A DNA stretch of 64,000 bases, taken from assembly GCA_023014485.1 (NCBI GenBank), contig JAJOZX010002354.1:62001-126000 (forward strand). Reading direction: 5' to 3'. A model generated the notes under the pieces. It ran no database searches. It was given only the letters and a program-made list of their open reading frames with translations, and was not told the origin of the DNA. Of this stretch, positions 51,870 through 61,679 are shown one piece after another; position 1 is the stretch's first letter, and each line of letters starts with the position of its first letter. The stretch comes from Bathynomus jamesi (lineage: Eukaryota; Arthropoda; Malacostraca; Isopoda; Cirolanidae). Made by a program: the position numbers and the translations under genes.

Positions 51870-52110
51870 AGGAGGAGGATGAAGAAGGGATTTACCAGAA
51901 GTTTTCCGAATCTTGTTCCAGATTCGGGAGGAAGGAGTGCTGGAATTGAGAGAGGATACGTAAGCTCACCAGGAAAAGCGAAGGGCTTCACGGACTGTGC
52001 GACGGGCCTGACCTCGCGCACGTTTGAAAGCTATTGAATTAGCAAGGGATGGATTGCGTTGAAGAGAGGGAAAAGCCGACTTCTTAGTTTAAATGGCTAG
52101 GGCGCATTTC
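51870..52110 (-). pseudogene. LINE E ORF2 endonuclease-RT linker
   Basis: NSIAFKRARARSGRTVREAL and AYVSSLNSSTPPSRIWNKIRK, the Arg-rich linker typical of RNase H-type LINEs, truncated at 51870 by the BEL/Pao insertion. Confidence 0.7.
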
Positions 52111-52900
52111 GGGGTCCATCATGGAACGGAAGGGGCAAAGCGGGGAAATGTTGATTTGGGAATGGAGGATAGAGCGGCACAAGTGATGTGATCGGTGAGG
52201 TAGGTGGAGGCAGCATCGATAGTCGGAAAGTTGCTCGGAACTGCGTACGTTTGGCTTTCAGACCGGAAAAGAGACCGAGGAGGAGCGGGAAATGGTAACT
52301 ACCATAAAGGTTTGGAGTGACAGACCAAGAGAAATCAAGGAAGGCGGAAGGAGAAATAACCGAAAGATCTATGGAGCAAAACGTGCAGGTCTGGAGGTGG
52401 AAAGCTGTGGGCTGGCCGGTATTAAGGAGAGAGAGAAGGGACCACAACGCCACCCCGCTGATTGGTGACGGTATCACCCCATAGAGGATGGCGCGCGTTG
52501 AAGTCTTCCAGGAGGAAGAGTGCAGGAAGCTGTAAAAGGAGGGCACAAAGATCGTCAACAGAAACTTCCTGTGACGGGGGGAGATATAAGGAGCAGACTG
52601 AATACAATCGGTCAAGGGAAACCCAGGCGGCAATAGCCTGGAGAAGAGTGCGGAGGGGAAGAGGAATAGACGACACGTCAGACCGGATGAAGACGGCCGT
52701 ACCGCCACTGGGACCTGCATCGGGAAGGGAGGAAGGAGAGGTACGATGAAACTCTGTGGAGAGGGCGCAAGAGGCGAACCACAAGTTGGGTCTCCTTAAG
52801 GCAGACACACACTAGAGCAAAATCTTGAATAAGGAGGAGAAAGTCCAGCCAATTAGAGAGGTCTCGACAATTCCACTGAAGGATAGCAGCCACCAAGAGC
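52110..52900 (-). pseudogene. LINE E endonuclease domain
   Basis: AAILQWNCRDLSNWLDFLLL (catalytic Asn), CVCLKETQ (Glu), GGTAVFIRSDV, YSVCSLYLPPSQEVSVDDLC, FLLEDFNARHPLWGDT and, near the end, FLDFSWSVTPNLYGSYHFPL (the SDHFPL motif with Tyr for Asp). Spread over three frames (52097-52720, 52422-52808, 52678-52896). It would nick target DNA to prime reverse transcription. Inactive. Confidence 0.85.
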
Positions 52901-53285
52901 GGAATACAGGTGGGGGATAGACGTAATCAGGCGGGAGGTCAAGGAGGGAGCGGGGCGGTGGAGAAAGGGGAAGAGGGTGGATGCCGGCTTGAACTTGAAT
53001 TTCGGAAGCCGCATGGTCACCATCAGGAATGAAAGGAAGAGGACAGTCGCGAAGGGAAGCGGGGTAACTCGGAGAAGTCCTCAAAACGAGGGATCACTGG
53101 AGGCGGGAAGTACGGGGGCGGGAGGAAGAGAACTGGTGGAAGAGGGAGTGAGAGGATGAGGAGACGGGGTACATGAGCAAAGAAGCTTGGCAGAGGGACT
53201 CAAACGCCGGGGGCTGGCGATGGATCATTTAACAGAAGAGCGAGGAGGGGAGGAGGGACCAGAAGAGAAAGCGGCTTTTGATATA
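52900..53285 (-). pseudogene. LINE E ORF1, C-terminal part
   Basis: Pro/Ser-rich sequence in changing frames, joined to the part right of the Tc1 insertion (57625 onward). No motif beyond composition. Confidence 0.5.
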
Positions 53286-53521
53286 CACTGCATTCGCACT
53301 TATTAAGCAGATTACATTTTCTCCAATGTTTTCAAAAGTTTTTCCCCGATTTCAATGAAATTTGTAGCAAATAATCACTATATATAGCAGCATTGATGGT
53401 ATTCATTTCGATAAAATATTTTGATAATTAAAATAATTATCTCATTTTATTGAAAAATATGTAAAATATTGTGTTCCGAATTATTAATTAAGCAAGTATT
53501 CTATTTACGGATCTGCATGGT

Positions 53522-53965
53522 GAAAATGGGTAAGAAGAAGGATTTAACACTAACTGAGAAAAGAAAAATTGTCAAGTTACTCGCTGAAAATATAAAATCT
53601 ATTGAAATTGTGAAGCAGTTTGGCAGAGCTTATCGAACTGTAAACAGGTTTGTAGCGGAGGGTACCAAACTGAGGCAGCGAAGTGATAAAGGAGCTATAA
53701 GAAAAGTGACAAGGCGGTAGATATCTGTAATCAAGCGCAGACTGCAAAGCATCCATTGTCCTCAAGTAAAGAGGTTTTTGAGCAGGCTGGCATACATAAT
53801 GTACCAAGAACATCTCGATGTGGAATCCTCCAAACAATTGGCAAGACGGGTAAACCTACGATTCAGTCACCATTAACACCCAGGTACAAGAAGCAGCGTG
53901 TTGAATGGGCGCGTCAGTACGTGAAAACAGATTTTAATACTGTATTGTTAACCGATGAATGAAGA
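53522..53965 (+). pseudogene. Tc1-like transposase N-terminal half, left copy
   Basis: From VKMGKKKDLTLTEKRKIVKL: an HTH (NIKSIEIVKQFGRAYRTVNR), then TRR and a TAG at 53718-53720, then in another frame SRCGILQTIGKTGKP, TPRYKKQRVEWARQYV and FNTVLLTDE (first catalytic Asp), stop. The rest is replaced by the inverted copy. Stops and shifts, inactive. Confidence 0.75.
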
Positions 53966-54059
53966 GCAACCCTTGAGGGATCTGATGGTTGGTCAAGAAG
54001 ATTGATTGCTAAGGGTCAATCTCTACCATGGAATGAGGTTTTCTTTTAGAAAGTTTGTG

Positions 54060-54332
54060 TAAGACTGGGCATTCATTTTTACACCATCAGGCACTCTGTA
54101 TGGTAGAAATTGGCTCTCAGCAATCCATTTTCTTGACCAAACATCAAGTCCCTCAAGGGTTGCTTTTCATTCATCGGTGAACAATACAGTATTAAAATCT
54201 GTTTTCACGTACTGACGCGGCCATTCAACACGCTGCTTCTTGTACCTGGGTGTTAATGGTGACTGAATCGTAGGTTTATACGTCTTGCCAATTGTTTGGA
54301 GGATTCCACATCGAGATGTTCTTGATACATTA
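54060..54332 (-). pseudogene. Tc1-like transposase, catalytic start of right copy
   Basis: Minus-strand continuation of the right copy beyond the novel transposon. It contains the reverse complement of 53800-54020 with about 85-90 percent identity by eye, including the first catalytic Asp region (LFTDE type) and GWSR-like sequence. It ends at the palindrome centre. Confidence 0.65.
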
Positions 54333-56234
54333 CACTGGTATGCATATGAAATGTTTTTGCCTGCTGTGAGGGTTTTTTCAACTCATATTATATAATTCGA
54401 CCATGCTGAATTCGAAAATGACATTGGTTTTCCTCAATCAGGTCAGGTTTTTTCTCTATTGCCCATTTATTATAAGTCCAATTTTATCCCCAAATTTATT
54501 GATTTTTTTAGCTTAAACACTGTAGATACGAGTAATATTATAAGAACACTCGTGAAAAGTGAAAACATTGTGTGAATAAATATTTTTATTCATACAATGA
54601 ATATGGAAAAAAGTTTATTGAGGAAGGAATGAAGTTTTTTTGGCTTTCCGTCTGTGTTTTTCTTCGGGCACGTCTCGCTTCAAACACCAGCAATAGTCCG
54701 CCAGCATATTGATATCCCAGTTTCCCTGGTACCTCTCTTCCATTATTTTGATATCTTGGTGAAATCGTTCACCTGTTCCTCACTATAATCCCCGCAATTT
54801 TCAGGAAAATAGTCCAAGTGGGACCACAAAAAGTGCATTTTTATGGACATGCGCGACCCATGAGCTTTGAAAGCTTCCATCAAGTTTTCGACAACGGACT
54901 CGTATTCTGGACTTCTACGCTTGCCAAGAAAATCAGTGACAACTGATTTGAATGCCTGCCAGGCATTCTTCTCAGTTGGAGTCATTGCGTTTTCGAACTG
55001 AGTATCCTTGATCAAAGTTCGAATTTGAGGACCATCAAAACCCCAGCATTTAGTTTAGCATCAGATATATGAGGAAATTTACTCTCGAGATATCGGAATG
55101 CTGAACCCTCCTTATTCATTGATTTGATGAAATTTTTCATCAAGCCCAGCTTAATATGAAGTGGTGGGAGCAAAATTTTTGTTGGTGGTACAAGGGGCAC
55201 TGAAACGACATTATGCGACCCAGGTTCAAAATTCTCTCTGGATGCCCATTCACGCTGTGCATAGTGCTTCTCATCCGCTCGGCTATCCCATTTGCAGAGG
55301 AAACATGGGTATTTCGTGTATCCCCCTTGCATTCCCAATACAAATGCCACAATCTGAAAAAAATGAGAATATTTAAAGAATTTAGAGAATTTGTTCTATC
55401 AGATAAAAAAATCTATGCATTGGACTGTATCACTTCTGTGGGGAAGTTAAGTGTTCTTATACGCTCTCAAATAACCTTTGGAAAAACAACATAGTCAATA
55501 GCAATAGTTTACTTATGATATTAGTATTACCTTCAAATCTCCACACATCCTCCAGTTATGTTGGTCGTATACGAGAGCATCCAGTAAAATTTTCATGTTA
55601 TCGTAGCTCTCAGTAAGTTGTACGGAATGTGCTACAGGGACTGATGCAACCATATTCCCAATGTTGAGAAGTACTGCTCAAACTTCGTTTAGACGAGTCT
55701 ATAAATAGCCTCCATTCTGATGCGTTATATGGCAGGCCCAAGGATTCGATTAGCCCCTCAACATTGCAGCAGTACACTAAGGAAGAGGTATTTTCGTGCA
55801 CTGCAAAAAACTTGCGGAATTCTTCCTCTCGTTTCATATACCAGGAGAATGTTGTTCCCGGAGCCAGCAAGTTGTCCTCTCGAAGTCGTGAGCCCAAGAT
55901 CTCGGCAGCTAATTTGGAAAGTCCTAAATCCCTGGTAAGATCGTTAAGTTTGGCCTGGTTGAGAGGCCTCGGCTCATTTGAAGCGGTATTTTGAGGTATA
56001 TACGACTGGGACTGGTCATTGGCATTGGTCATTGATTCATCATCAGAATCATCGAAGTCCAGGGTTTGAGGTGGGTCGGGTATTGGAATTCCAGGACCAT
56101 GGGGTACAGGTCTCATAGCAGAAGGAATGTCAGGGTATACAACAATGTGTTTATTCTTCTTGTTAACTCCTGAAAATAGAAACACAGAAACATGGATATA
56201 AAACTTTCATATGAAATAGAAGAAGCATTCAGAC

Positions 56235-56294
56235 AGTGGCGGCTCGTGAAGGAAGGCTGCGGTCTGTAAGATATGAAATAGGTCGATGGAGTCT
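56235..56294 (+). repeat. hAT-type terminal repeat inside intron 1
   Basis: CAGTGGCGGCTCGTG is identical to the ends of the hAT element at 42829-44421. No matching right end found, so this is a truncated insert. Confidence 0.7.
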
Positions 56295-56364
56295 GTATAT
56301 TTTCTTTTTTTCATTCATATTGTCCCTTCGGGGACAATATGAATGAAAAAGAAAGAAAATATAC
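56295..56364. repeat. Near-perfect 70-bp hairpin
   Basis: GTATATTTTCTTT... with its inverse around a TTCG loop; arms 32 and 34 bp. Confidence 0.9.
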
Positions 56365-56379
56365 AATCATTATATATGT

Positions 56380-56516
56380 AAATGTAACTTGTATAACAAT
56401 ATGTATGTGTAAATGTATTTTCTATAACAATATGTATATGTAAATGTATGATTACCATTATGGTGAATATTATGCTATATATGGTGAATATTATATTATG
56501 GTGAATATTATGTCAA
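56380..56516. repeat. Short tandem repeats in intron 1
   Basis: Two copies of TATAACAATATGTATRTGTA and three copies of TATGGTGAATATTAT-type units. Confidence 0.8.
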
Positions 56517-57118
56517 GTTTCATACGAGAATTTCAAAATATTTACGAAAAATAAATTTATAAGCCCACCTTGGAGGTTTGTCATGCAGAAATAGCAATCT
56601 GTCACGTGATCCTTTCCTTCTCTCCAAATCATGGGAATTCCAAAAGGCAAAGATTTCGCTCTGCCTTTGCTCCATCTCAAATTTTCAATGCACGTCTTGC
56701 AGCACATATGAAGGGCGAAATTTTTGTCCTGGTACCCTAGCTTAATTCCAAAGTATGCTCTATACATTGTCTTCACAAATTTAGTGATTTGGGACTGGTT
56801 ATTTGGCATGGTAACCATCCCACATATGTAGCAGAATCTATTGGGATCATTTTTACACGCTCTATTCATTATGAAATATTTTATCTATATGCCTGAAAAG
56901 TAAAAAAATATATTATACAAGTGAAACAAGTGATGATAGATGTTACTGTTCCAATTCCGCTTTGACAAAATCACGAAAAATTCTATTTTACTTATGAGGC
57001 CATAGCCGGATAACCTGAGCTGATTGAGAAAAACGGATTGCAGATTCGAAATCAGCAGGAAAACCTCTATAAGAATCACTTACAAAACCCTTGACAGCAA
57101 AATTGATGCATACCAGTG

Positions 57119-57398
57119 TTATGTATGCCAGCCTGCTCAAAAACCTCTTTACTTGAGGACAATGGATGCTTTGCAATTTGCGCTTGATTACAGATATCTG
57201 CCGCCTTGTCACGTTTCTTATAGCTCCTTTATAACTTCGCTGCCTCTGTTTGGTACCCTCCGCTACAAACTTGTTTACAGTTCGATAAGCTCTGCCAAAC
57301 TGCTTCGCAATTTCAATAGATTTTATATTTTCATCGAGTAACTTGACTATTTTTCTTTTCTCAGTTAATGTTAAATCCTTCTTACCCATTTTCACCAT
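57119..57398 (-). pseudogene. Tc1-like transposase N-terminus, right copy
   Basis: VKMGKKDLTLTEKRKIVKLLDE, IEIAKQFGRAYRTVNKFVAE, AIRNVTRRQISVIKRKLQSI (in frame where the left copy has a stop) and FLSRLAYI up to the TTA target of the novel transposon. HTH region only. Confidence 0.8.
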
Positions 57399-57626
57399 TT
57401 AGATCCATAAATAGAATACTTGCTTAATAATCGGAACACAATATTTTACATATTTTTCAATAAAATGAGATAATTATTTTAATTATCAAAATATTTTATC
57501 GAAATGAATACCATCAATGCTGCTATATATAGTGATTATTTGCTACAAATTTCATTGAAATCGGGGAAAAACTTTTGAAAACATTGGAGAAAATGTAATC
57601 TGCTTAATAAGTGCGAACGCAGTGTA

Positions 57627-58785
57627 TATGCTGAAATGTTAGCAATGGTTTCGGGAGGGTGGGTAAGCGGACTAGATGCTACTGAAGTGAGCAGATGGGG
57701 ACAGTGGAATTGAAAGTTTTTGGGGGACGAGCGGGGTGGAAAGGAGAACACAGGGGATGAAGACGACGAAAAGGTCGATATAGAGGAACGGGTGGGCTAG
57801 TCCTGATCAGGCATAGAGCGATAAGGTGAGGAAGAGGACGATACGGAAGTGATCGAAGTTCGAGGCAAAGGGAGGTAGCCATGCGGGAAGGACGCAAAGT
57901 TTGAGCGAAGGTACGAATCGGAACCTAACGCGGGCCCTCGCTTCCTGGAAGCTGACCTTGTCAAATTCCCGGACTGGCAGGACCTCACGCTCAAATAAGT
58001 AGGTCGGACAGAAAGAAGAGGAAGCGGCGTGGTAATCTCCACAGTTGGTGCAGCCGGGAGGATTTGAGCAGGATGAACCATGCGTCGGAGACGCGCAATA
58101 AACACAAATACCAGGGAAACTTCGACACGTCTTACTGACGTGTCCGAACCTCTGGGAAGGAAAACACCGGCGTGATCTGGGGATATAACGGCGGACCGGC
58201 GGACCTCTTCTGAGAGGAGAGGCGGGTGAAAAGATGCGACTCCTGGTATTCTAAAAGACAGCAGGGGTGTATGAATTACACCCGTACAAGTGTTAAAGGA
58301 AGAGTCGGGGAGGGAGTCCAGGGGAGCAGAAGCCAGGGTCGAGAGGGACGAAAGCTTCTGGTACTGGGCTCTGAAGGAGACTTTGATCACAAGAGAGCCA
58401 TCGTTTTGGGGCCACACCTGTCGGGTCGGGGATCGCTACAACGGGAAGTGAAGCCATCATACACCTCAAAAACATCTCGCTGTGAGAGAGGAGGAGAGTC
58501 GGAAGAACTGAAAACAAAAAACCTAGGCTAGTCCGGGTCAGAGCCGCCGGCCCCTACGAAGAGGTCAAGAGATTTGCTGGAATAAGACATATGAGCAGTC
58601 TTAGAACGAGGAGGACGCGAATTTTTCGCAGCCAGAGGGGGACAAGCCCCTTAAGACGTGGTCTTCCAGTGGTAGAGGACTGGAGATCCTGGTCGCCCAC
58701 CACCCGAGGGCTAGCTAGAAGAAGAGTTAATTTTATTCATAACAATTGAAGAGTAAAGAAAACGTACCCAAGGGACGCGAGCAAC
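57627..58785 (-). pseudogene. LINE E ORF1, N-terminal part, and end of the leader
   Basis: Frame 58417-57797 has MWPQNDGSLVIKVSFRAQYQ, IHTPLLSFRIPGVASFHPPLL and Cys-rich remnants in other frames (CVYCARL..., CSNPPGCTNCGDYH) that correspond to CCHC knuckles. SVRSCQSGNLTRSASRKRG equals the post-knuckle region of other ORF1s. The leader begins upstream of about 58560, including the block shared with LINE A (58650-58720). Confidence 0.65.
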
Positions 58786-59280
58786 AGGACTGCATCAATT
58801 AAGGGAATACACATTGAGCGAGTACAAATTGAGCGACTTGACGCATTGAGCGATTAGGCTAACTGAGCGAGTGCAAACTGACTAAAAAATAATAAACATT
58901 CACCTTGTAAAAAATATTTATTTAAAACAAATATATTTAATTAAAATGTATATTTATTCAAAACAGATTTAAAACTATAAGTAGTTAAGCAGTGAATTAT
59001 ATATATAATTCCAAATTGTAGGAAATATTACGCAGAAAGTCGAGAATATTTTCATCATTATCACCTTCGATCAGATGTTGCAAGCGAACGTTTACTTGTT
59101 CGTATTTCTTATAAGGTTAATTCCTATTTAACGTCATCTAGGTTAGGTTAGGGGTACTACTTACCTTTCCGGGTCCCGAATTCATTGTGGGGTAACCATG
59201 CCCGGTTAGGTCAACTGTATGCCCTTGACAATTGGTTAGGTTAAGTTGTGAAGTTTGTACTCGCTCAATTGTCGCACAAT
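58786..59280. mobile_element. 495-bp insertion with 10-bp target duplication
   Basis: CGCGAGCAAC stands at 58776-58785 and 59281-59290. Near its ends it has ATTGAGCGAGTACAAA (left, 58813) and inverse TTTGTACTCGCTCAAT (right), and short repeats of GAGCGA. Part of it (59205-59250) resembles the centre of the palindromic MITE at 40260-40457. A 9-10 bp duplication is seen with Mutator-type elements, but no transposase is present. Confidence 0.75.
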
Positions 59281-59290
59281 CGCGAGCAAC

Positions 59291-59609
59291 TGCTTACCGG
59301 TAAGAAAGACGGGCCAAACGCAAACCACAGGGGGCAGGGTACCTTGTCAACAGGGGTCACCGTCAGTTCAAAAACGTGGCCCCGTGATGCGAAAGTTTGC
59401 CTCCAGCGGCGCAAAAACCCTAGCTACCAAATCGCACCGGCCCGGACAGCCAATCAGCCAACACGGTAGCGCCCTAAGGACGCCACCTCCGGACGACAGC
59501 TCTGGAGACTCGTACTGGGAGTCAAAGACCTTGTAACTCTTACTCTGGTTCCTCCAGCAGCCCCGGCATGGGTGCCCCTTCCAGGGGCTGAATCCCTGCC
59601 GACGTAGCC
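59291..59609 (-). other. LINE E 5' leader
   Basis: Non-coding GC-rich sequence matching the LINE A leader (about 8450-8760). Confidence 0.7.
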
Positions 59610-59665
59610 CACTGGGTCAGAACACGCAAGCCCCCACACCACGACAAGGTGGCCACCCCGGGAGA
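59610..59665 (-). ncRNA. HDV-like ribozyme candidate at the 5' end of LINE E
   Basis: Minus strand: P1 CTCCC (59664-59660) with GGGGG (59635-59631); P3 CACC/GGTG around loop TTGTCGT (59647-59641); CTGA at 59620-59617; P2 GGGT with ACCC next to it. The fold starts within one base of the target duplication, exactly where a self-cleaving 5' end should be. Confidence 0.6.
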
Positions 59666-59680
59666 GTATATAGGGGAGAA

Positions 59681-59762
59681 CGGGGTTAGTTCGCAATTGG
59701 AGTATCTTCGCCATACTCACATTTAGACAAAGTAACTACTTAAGAAACAAAACTATCATTAT
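59681..59762. other. No recognisable feature
   Basis: Short spacer right of the LINE E target duplication. Confidence 0.4.
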
Positions 59763-60106
59763 GCGCCTTGGTGGTGTAGTGGTTATCGTCGCTGACTACG
59801 AATCCATCGGCTCCAGGATCGAGACCCGGTGACGGCAGGCGGCGCGCAGCAAACCCAGCTATTCATCCTCCCACACAATGAAAAAAAATTGGTTGGTAGA
59901 TAAATGGGTAGCCTTGTGGCTAAGACGCTGGGCTGCTGATCGAGAGGTCGTGAGATCAAGTCCGGGCGAGGACTTCATAGTGTCTGACCGCCTGTGGTAG
60001 GGCGTGGTTTGGATTCCACGTTAAACTGTAGGTCTAAGGTGGAGTGACAAGCTTAACCTTCGTCAGAATGAAAAATTCGGGTGGAAGCAAAACCAACCAA
60101 CCAAGG
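59763..60106 (+). mobile_element. Dimeric SINE with two tRNA-like heads, copy 2
   Basis: Plus strand. Head 1: CCTTGGTGGTGTAGTGGTTA and GGATCGAGACCC. Linker with GCGCGCAGCAAACCC and ACACAATGAAAA. Head 2: GTAGCCTTGTGGCTAAGACG and GGTCGTGAGATCAAGTCC. Body: GTGGTTTGGATTCCACGTTA; tail GGTGGAAGCAAAACCAACC. The heads carry plausible A and B boxes for RNA polymerase III. Same order and linkers as 34610-34963. Confidence 0.85.
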
Positions 60107-61015
60107 TTATTTCGTCTGTGTGTGACAAGTAAGATGGTAGACTGCAAGTGTTAAAGCGCAGGTAAAAACCACCAACCCCCGGAACTTCCAGGGGGGCACC
60201 ACTCCGGTAGGCGCTGGGGTAGCACGGGAGGGGCCCGAGGACCCGCCGGAGCCAAGAGCCGCAGCATAGGACAACCCCCGCCGCGGCTCCCGATCACGGT
60301 CCCTATCGCGCGCCTCCCGCGCACTAAGGAATTCGGTAGTCCTTAAGGACCGCACCTCGAATTCAAACTTGAAAACGGGGCAGTCCCGAGAGGAGGAAGG
60401 GTGGGCCCCCGAGCAGTTCGAGCACTGCGGGGGCTTCGTGCATGGGGGAGGGGTGCGCAGGCCCACCGCAGTGGACACATAGCTTACCCCCACGGCGGCA
60501 CGCAGAGCTAACATGGCCGAACCGGTTGCAGCCAAAGCAGCGAACCGGGTCAGGCACATACTGCCGCACCGAAAACTCGCACGACCGGCGATCACTCACG
60601 CCCCAGAACACCTGTGCCGGAGGCACAAGGGAGTCAAAGGTCAGGAGCAGACGAGCGGACAGGGTAAGAGCACCATCCCGGCGCGACGAAAAGCGGAAGA
60701 CCTTCGTTACCCGCTGGGGGACAAGATCCTCCTGCAACTCACCAACCGGGATTGACAGCAGACGGGAAGCGAAAATGGTGCCCTGACATCTATTCAGTTG
60801 CGGATGGGGAGTCACAGAAACTCTGCAACCTAGAACATCCTGCAACTGTAGAAGGGACTCAGTCACCCCCGAATAACGGGACTTCAAAAGAGACCCATCC
60901 TTCAGAAGGATATCATAACGGCAGGGAACCCCCACCGTCTTAAGACGCTGAAATACCCGTTCCGTGTTGCCCGGAAGGGAGCCAGACCAACAAAGACCCT
61001 AGGTTCCACTCATGA
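60107..61015 (-). pseudogene. LINE F ORF1 (Gag-like, zinc knuckles)
   Basis: Minus strand from an ATG near 61013, with a stop after four codons (MSGT*). It then has VPCRYDILLKDGSLLKSRYS, LLQLQDVLGCRVSVTPHPQL, VTKVFRFSSRRDGALTLSAR and zinc knuckles VRCFGCNRFGHVSSACRRG and LCVHCG (about 60550-60460). One frameshift near 60440 leads to CSNCSGAHPSSSRDCPVFKF and an Arg-rich tail. Clearly related to LINE A ORF1. Truncated on the left by the dimeric SINE. ORF2 is absent. Confidence 0.8.
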
Positions 61016-61063
61016 CTGGTCTACCTAACTGTGTTCGTAATTGTGTATTGTGTATGTCCTCCG

Positions 61064-61112
61064 TGGTGGCGGAGGGGACCTACAATTTTACGTGGGTTCC
61101 GAACCACAAGAA
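61064..61112 (-). repeat. SINE body fragment
   Basis: ACCTACAATTTTACGTGGGT and TCCGAACCAC match the central block of the dimeric SINEs and the 5S SINE. Confidence 0.65.
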
Positions 61113-61500
61113 CATAAGAAATTTATGCAAAAACTGCCTGTACATTGGCAACGACCAATTTTTACAAAACTAAATAATTATCAATTTAAAACTAATTAAT
61201 TATCGATTTAAAACTAAAGATAGAATCACTGGATCCAGAGGATCAAGTCATAATAGACTACTGTTAACAAATATGTTACACTCTATATCTATTTATAACC
61301 GACATGCAAATATATCAGATCCAAAGAATCCAGTCAATTTCATTACGGTATCGGACAATACTAGTACCTTGCGAACGAAAAATAAGTCACGGTCCATATC
61401 GATTGCGGACCAAGTCAAAATTTACAACCATATACATTACATTATATATACTTAGGAGGAAAAGTGTAAGTGTGGCTGTAAAGACTACAGTAATGTAGAA
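61113..61500. other. No recognisable feature
   Basis: AT-rich; small ORFs look random. Confidence 0.4.
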
Positions 61501-61679
61501 ATGTGTGTGCACCCATTTTGGGTCTCCCATTTCAAGGTGTTTGTGGGGCAAGTGAAGCTCATGAGTTTTTCAATACCAACTTACAAATAACTTCAACATA
61601 AGCAAAGGTCTTTTTCAACTCGATGCTGTTGTTTTGAATTCCTTCAGAACAGATTTAGATAAGAAAGGTACGCTAAATC

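Larger units (their letters stand above)
54615..56869 (-). pseudogene. Three-exon putative transposase of the GYTKYPCFLC / GERFHQD family, copy 2
   Basis: Exon 1 (56869-56569) starts MNRACKNDPNRFCYICGMV with Cys clusters FCYICG, HMCCKTC and DCYFC (zinc-binding head). Intron 56568-56170 has GT...AG with a pyrimidine tract (TTTCTATTTTCAG). Exon 2 (56169-55531) starts VNKKNKHIVVYPDIPSAMRP, has an acidic linker, LTRDLGLSKLAAEILGSRLR and the DSSKRSL block. Intron 55530-55354 also obeys GT-AG. Exon 3 (55353-54615) gives AFVLGMQGGYTKYPCFLCKW, PPLHIKLGLMKNFIKSM, DTQFENAM, MHFLWSHLDYFPENCGDYSE, EEQ(G)ERFHQDI and CWCLKRD. Three one- or two-base shifts (near 55680, 55040 and 54780) inactivate it. Splice phases (1 and 0) fit the uninterrupted copy 1. 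Confidence 0.75.
54333..57118 (-). mobile_element. TIR transposon of unfamiliar family, copy 2 (complete, intron-bearing)
   Basis: CACTGGTATGCAT at the left and inverse ATGCATACCAGTG at the right, with a TTA duplication (54330-54332 and 57119-57121). TIR similarity runs inward for about 120 bp, through TGCTGAATTCGAA.. and GGTTTTCCTCAATCAGGTCA, the part shared with copy 1. It contains a three-exon gene on the minus strand. Inserted at CA-TTA-TG of a Tc1 transposase gene, which reads continuously if it is removed. A 3-bp TWA-like target and CACT ends recall CACTA/CMC or PIF-type elements, but the protein is not one I can place. Confidence 0.8.
53286..57624. mobile_element. Tc1-like inverted dimer (fold-back) inserted in LINE E ORF1
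   Basis: Both outer ends carry the same terminus (CACTGC.TTCGCACTTATTAA inward), flanked by TA at 53284-53285 and 57625-57626. The left half (53286 to about 54055, plus strand) and the right half (57624 to about 54060, minus strand) are inverted copies of the same Tc1 element meeting near 54057. The right half is additionally split by the novel transposon at 54333-57118. Both halves contain the 5' end, HTH and first catalytic Asp region, but no C-terminus. Confidence 0.8.
41357..59665 (-). mobile_element. Non-LTR retrotransposon E, full length, split by at least four insertions
   Basis: Minus-strand LINE with both ends identified. The 15-bp duplication GTATATAGGGGAGAA stands at 41342-41356 and at 59666-59680. 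From the 5' end: HDV-like fold (59665-59610), leader, ORF1 with remnants of Cys motifs, ORF2 with endonuclease, RT, RNase H and C-terminal region, ending ...GTACTGCTATTCA at 41357. Insertions: 495-bp element (58786-59280), Tc1 inverted dimer (53286-57624), BEL/Pao (44891-51864) and hAT (42829-44421). Own length without them is about 4.9 kb. Confidence 0.85.

Noticed and set aside
58813..58880. GAGCGA repeats that could suggest a CRISPR-like or operator array
   Set aside because: Units are short, irregular and without regular spacers, and the context is a eukaryotic insertion.
59763..59840. Possible functional tRNA gene
   Set aside because: A and B boxes are present, but the sequence is the head of a SINE, repeated at 34610-34963, with an attached body and second head. 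I could not fold a complete cloverleaf with acceptor stem.
61273..61498. Two overlapping small ORFs
   Set aside because: Random-looking composition in AT-rich spacer, no supporting motif.
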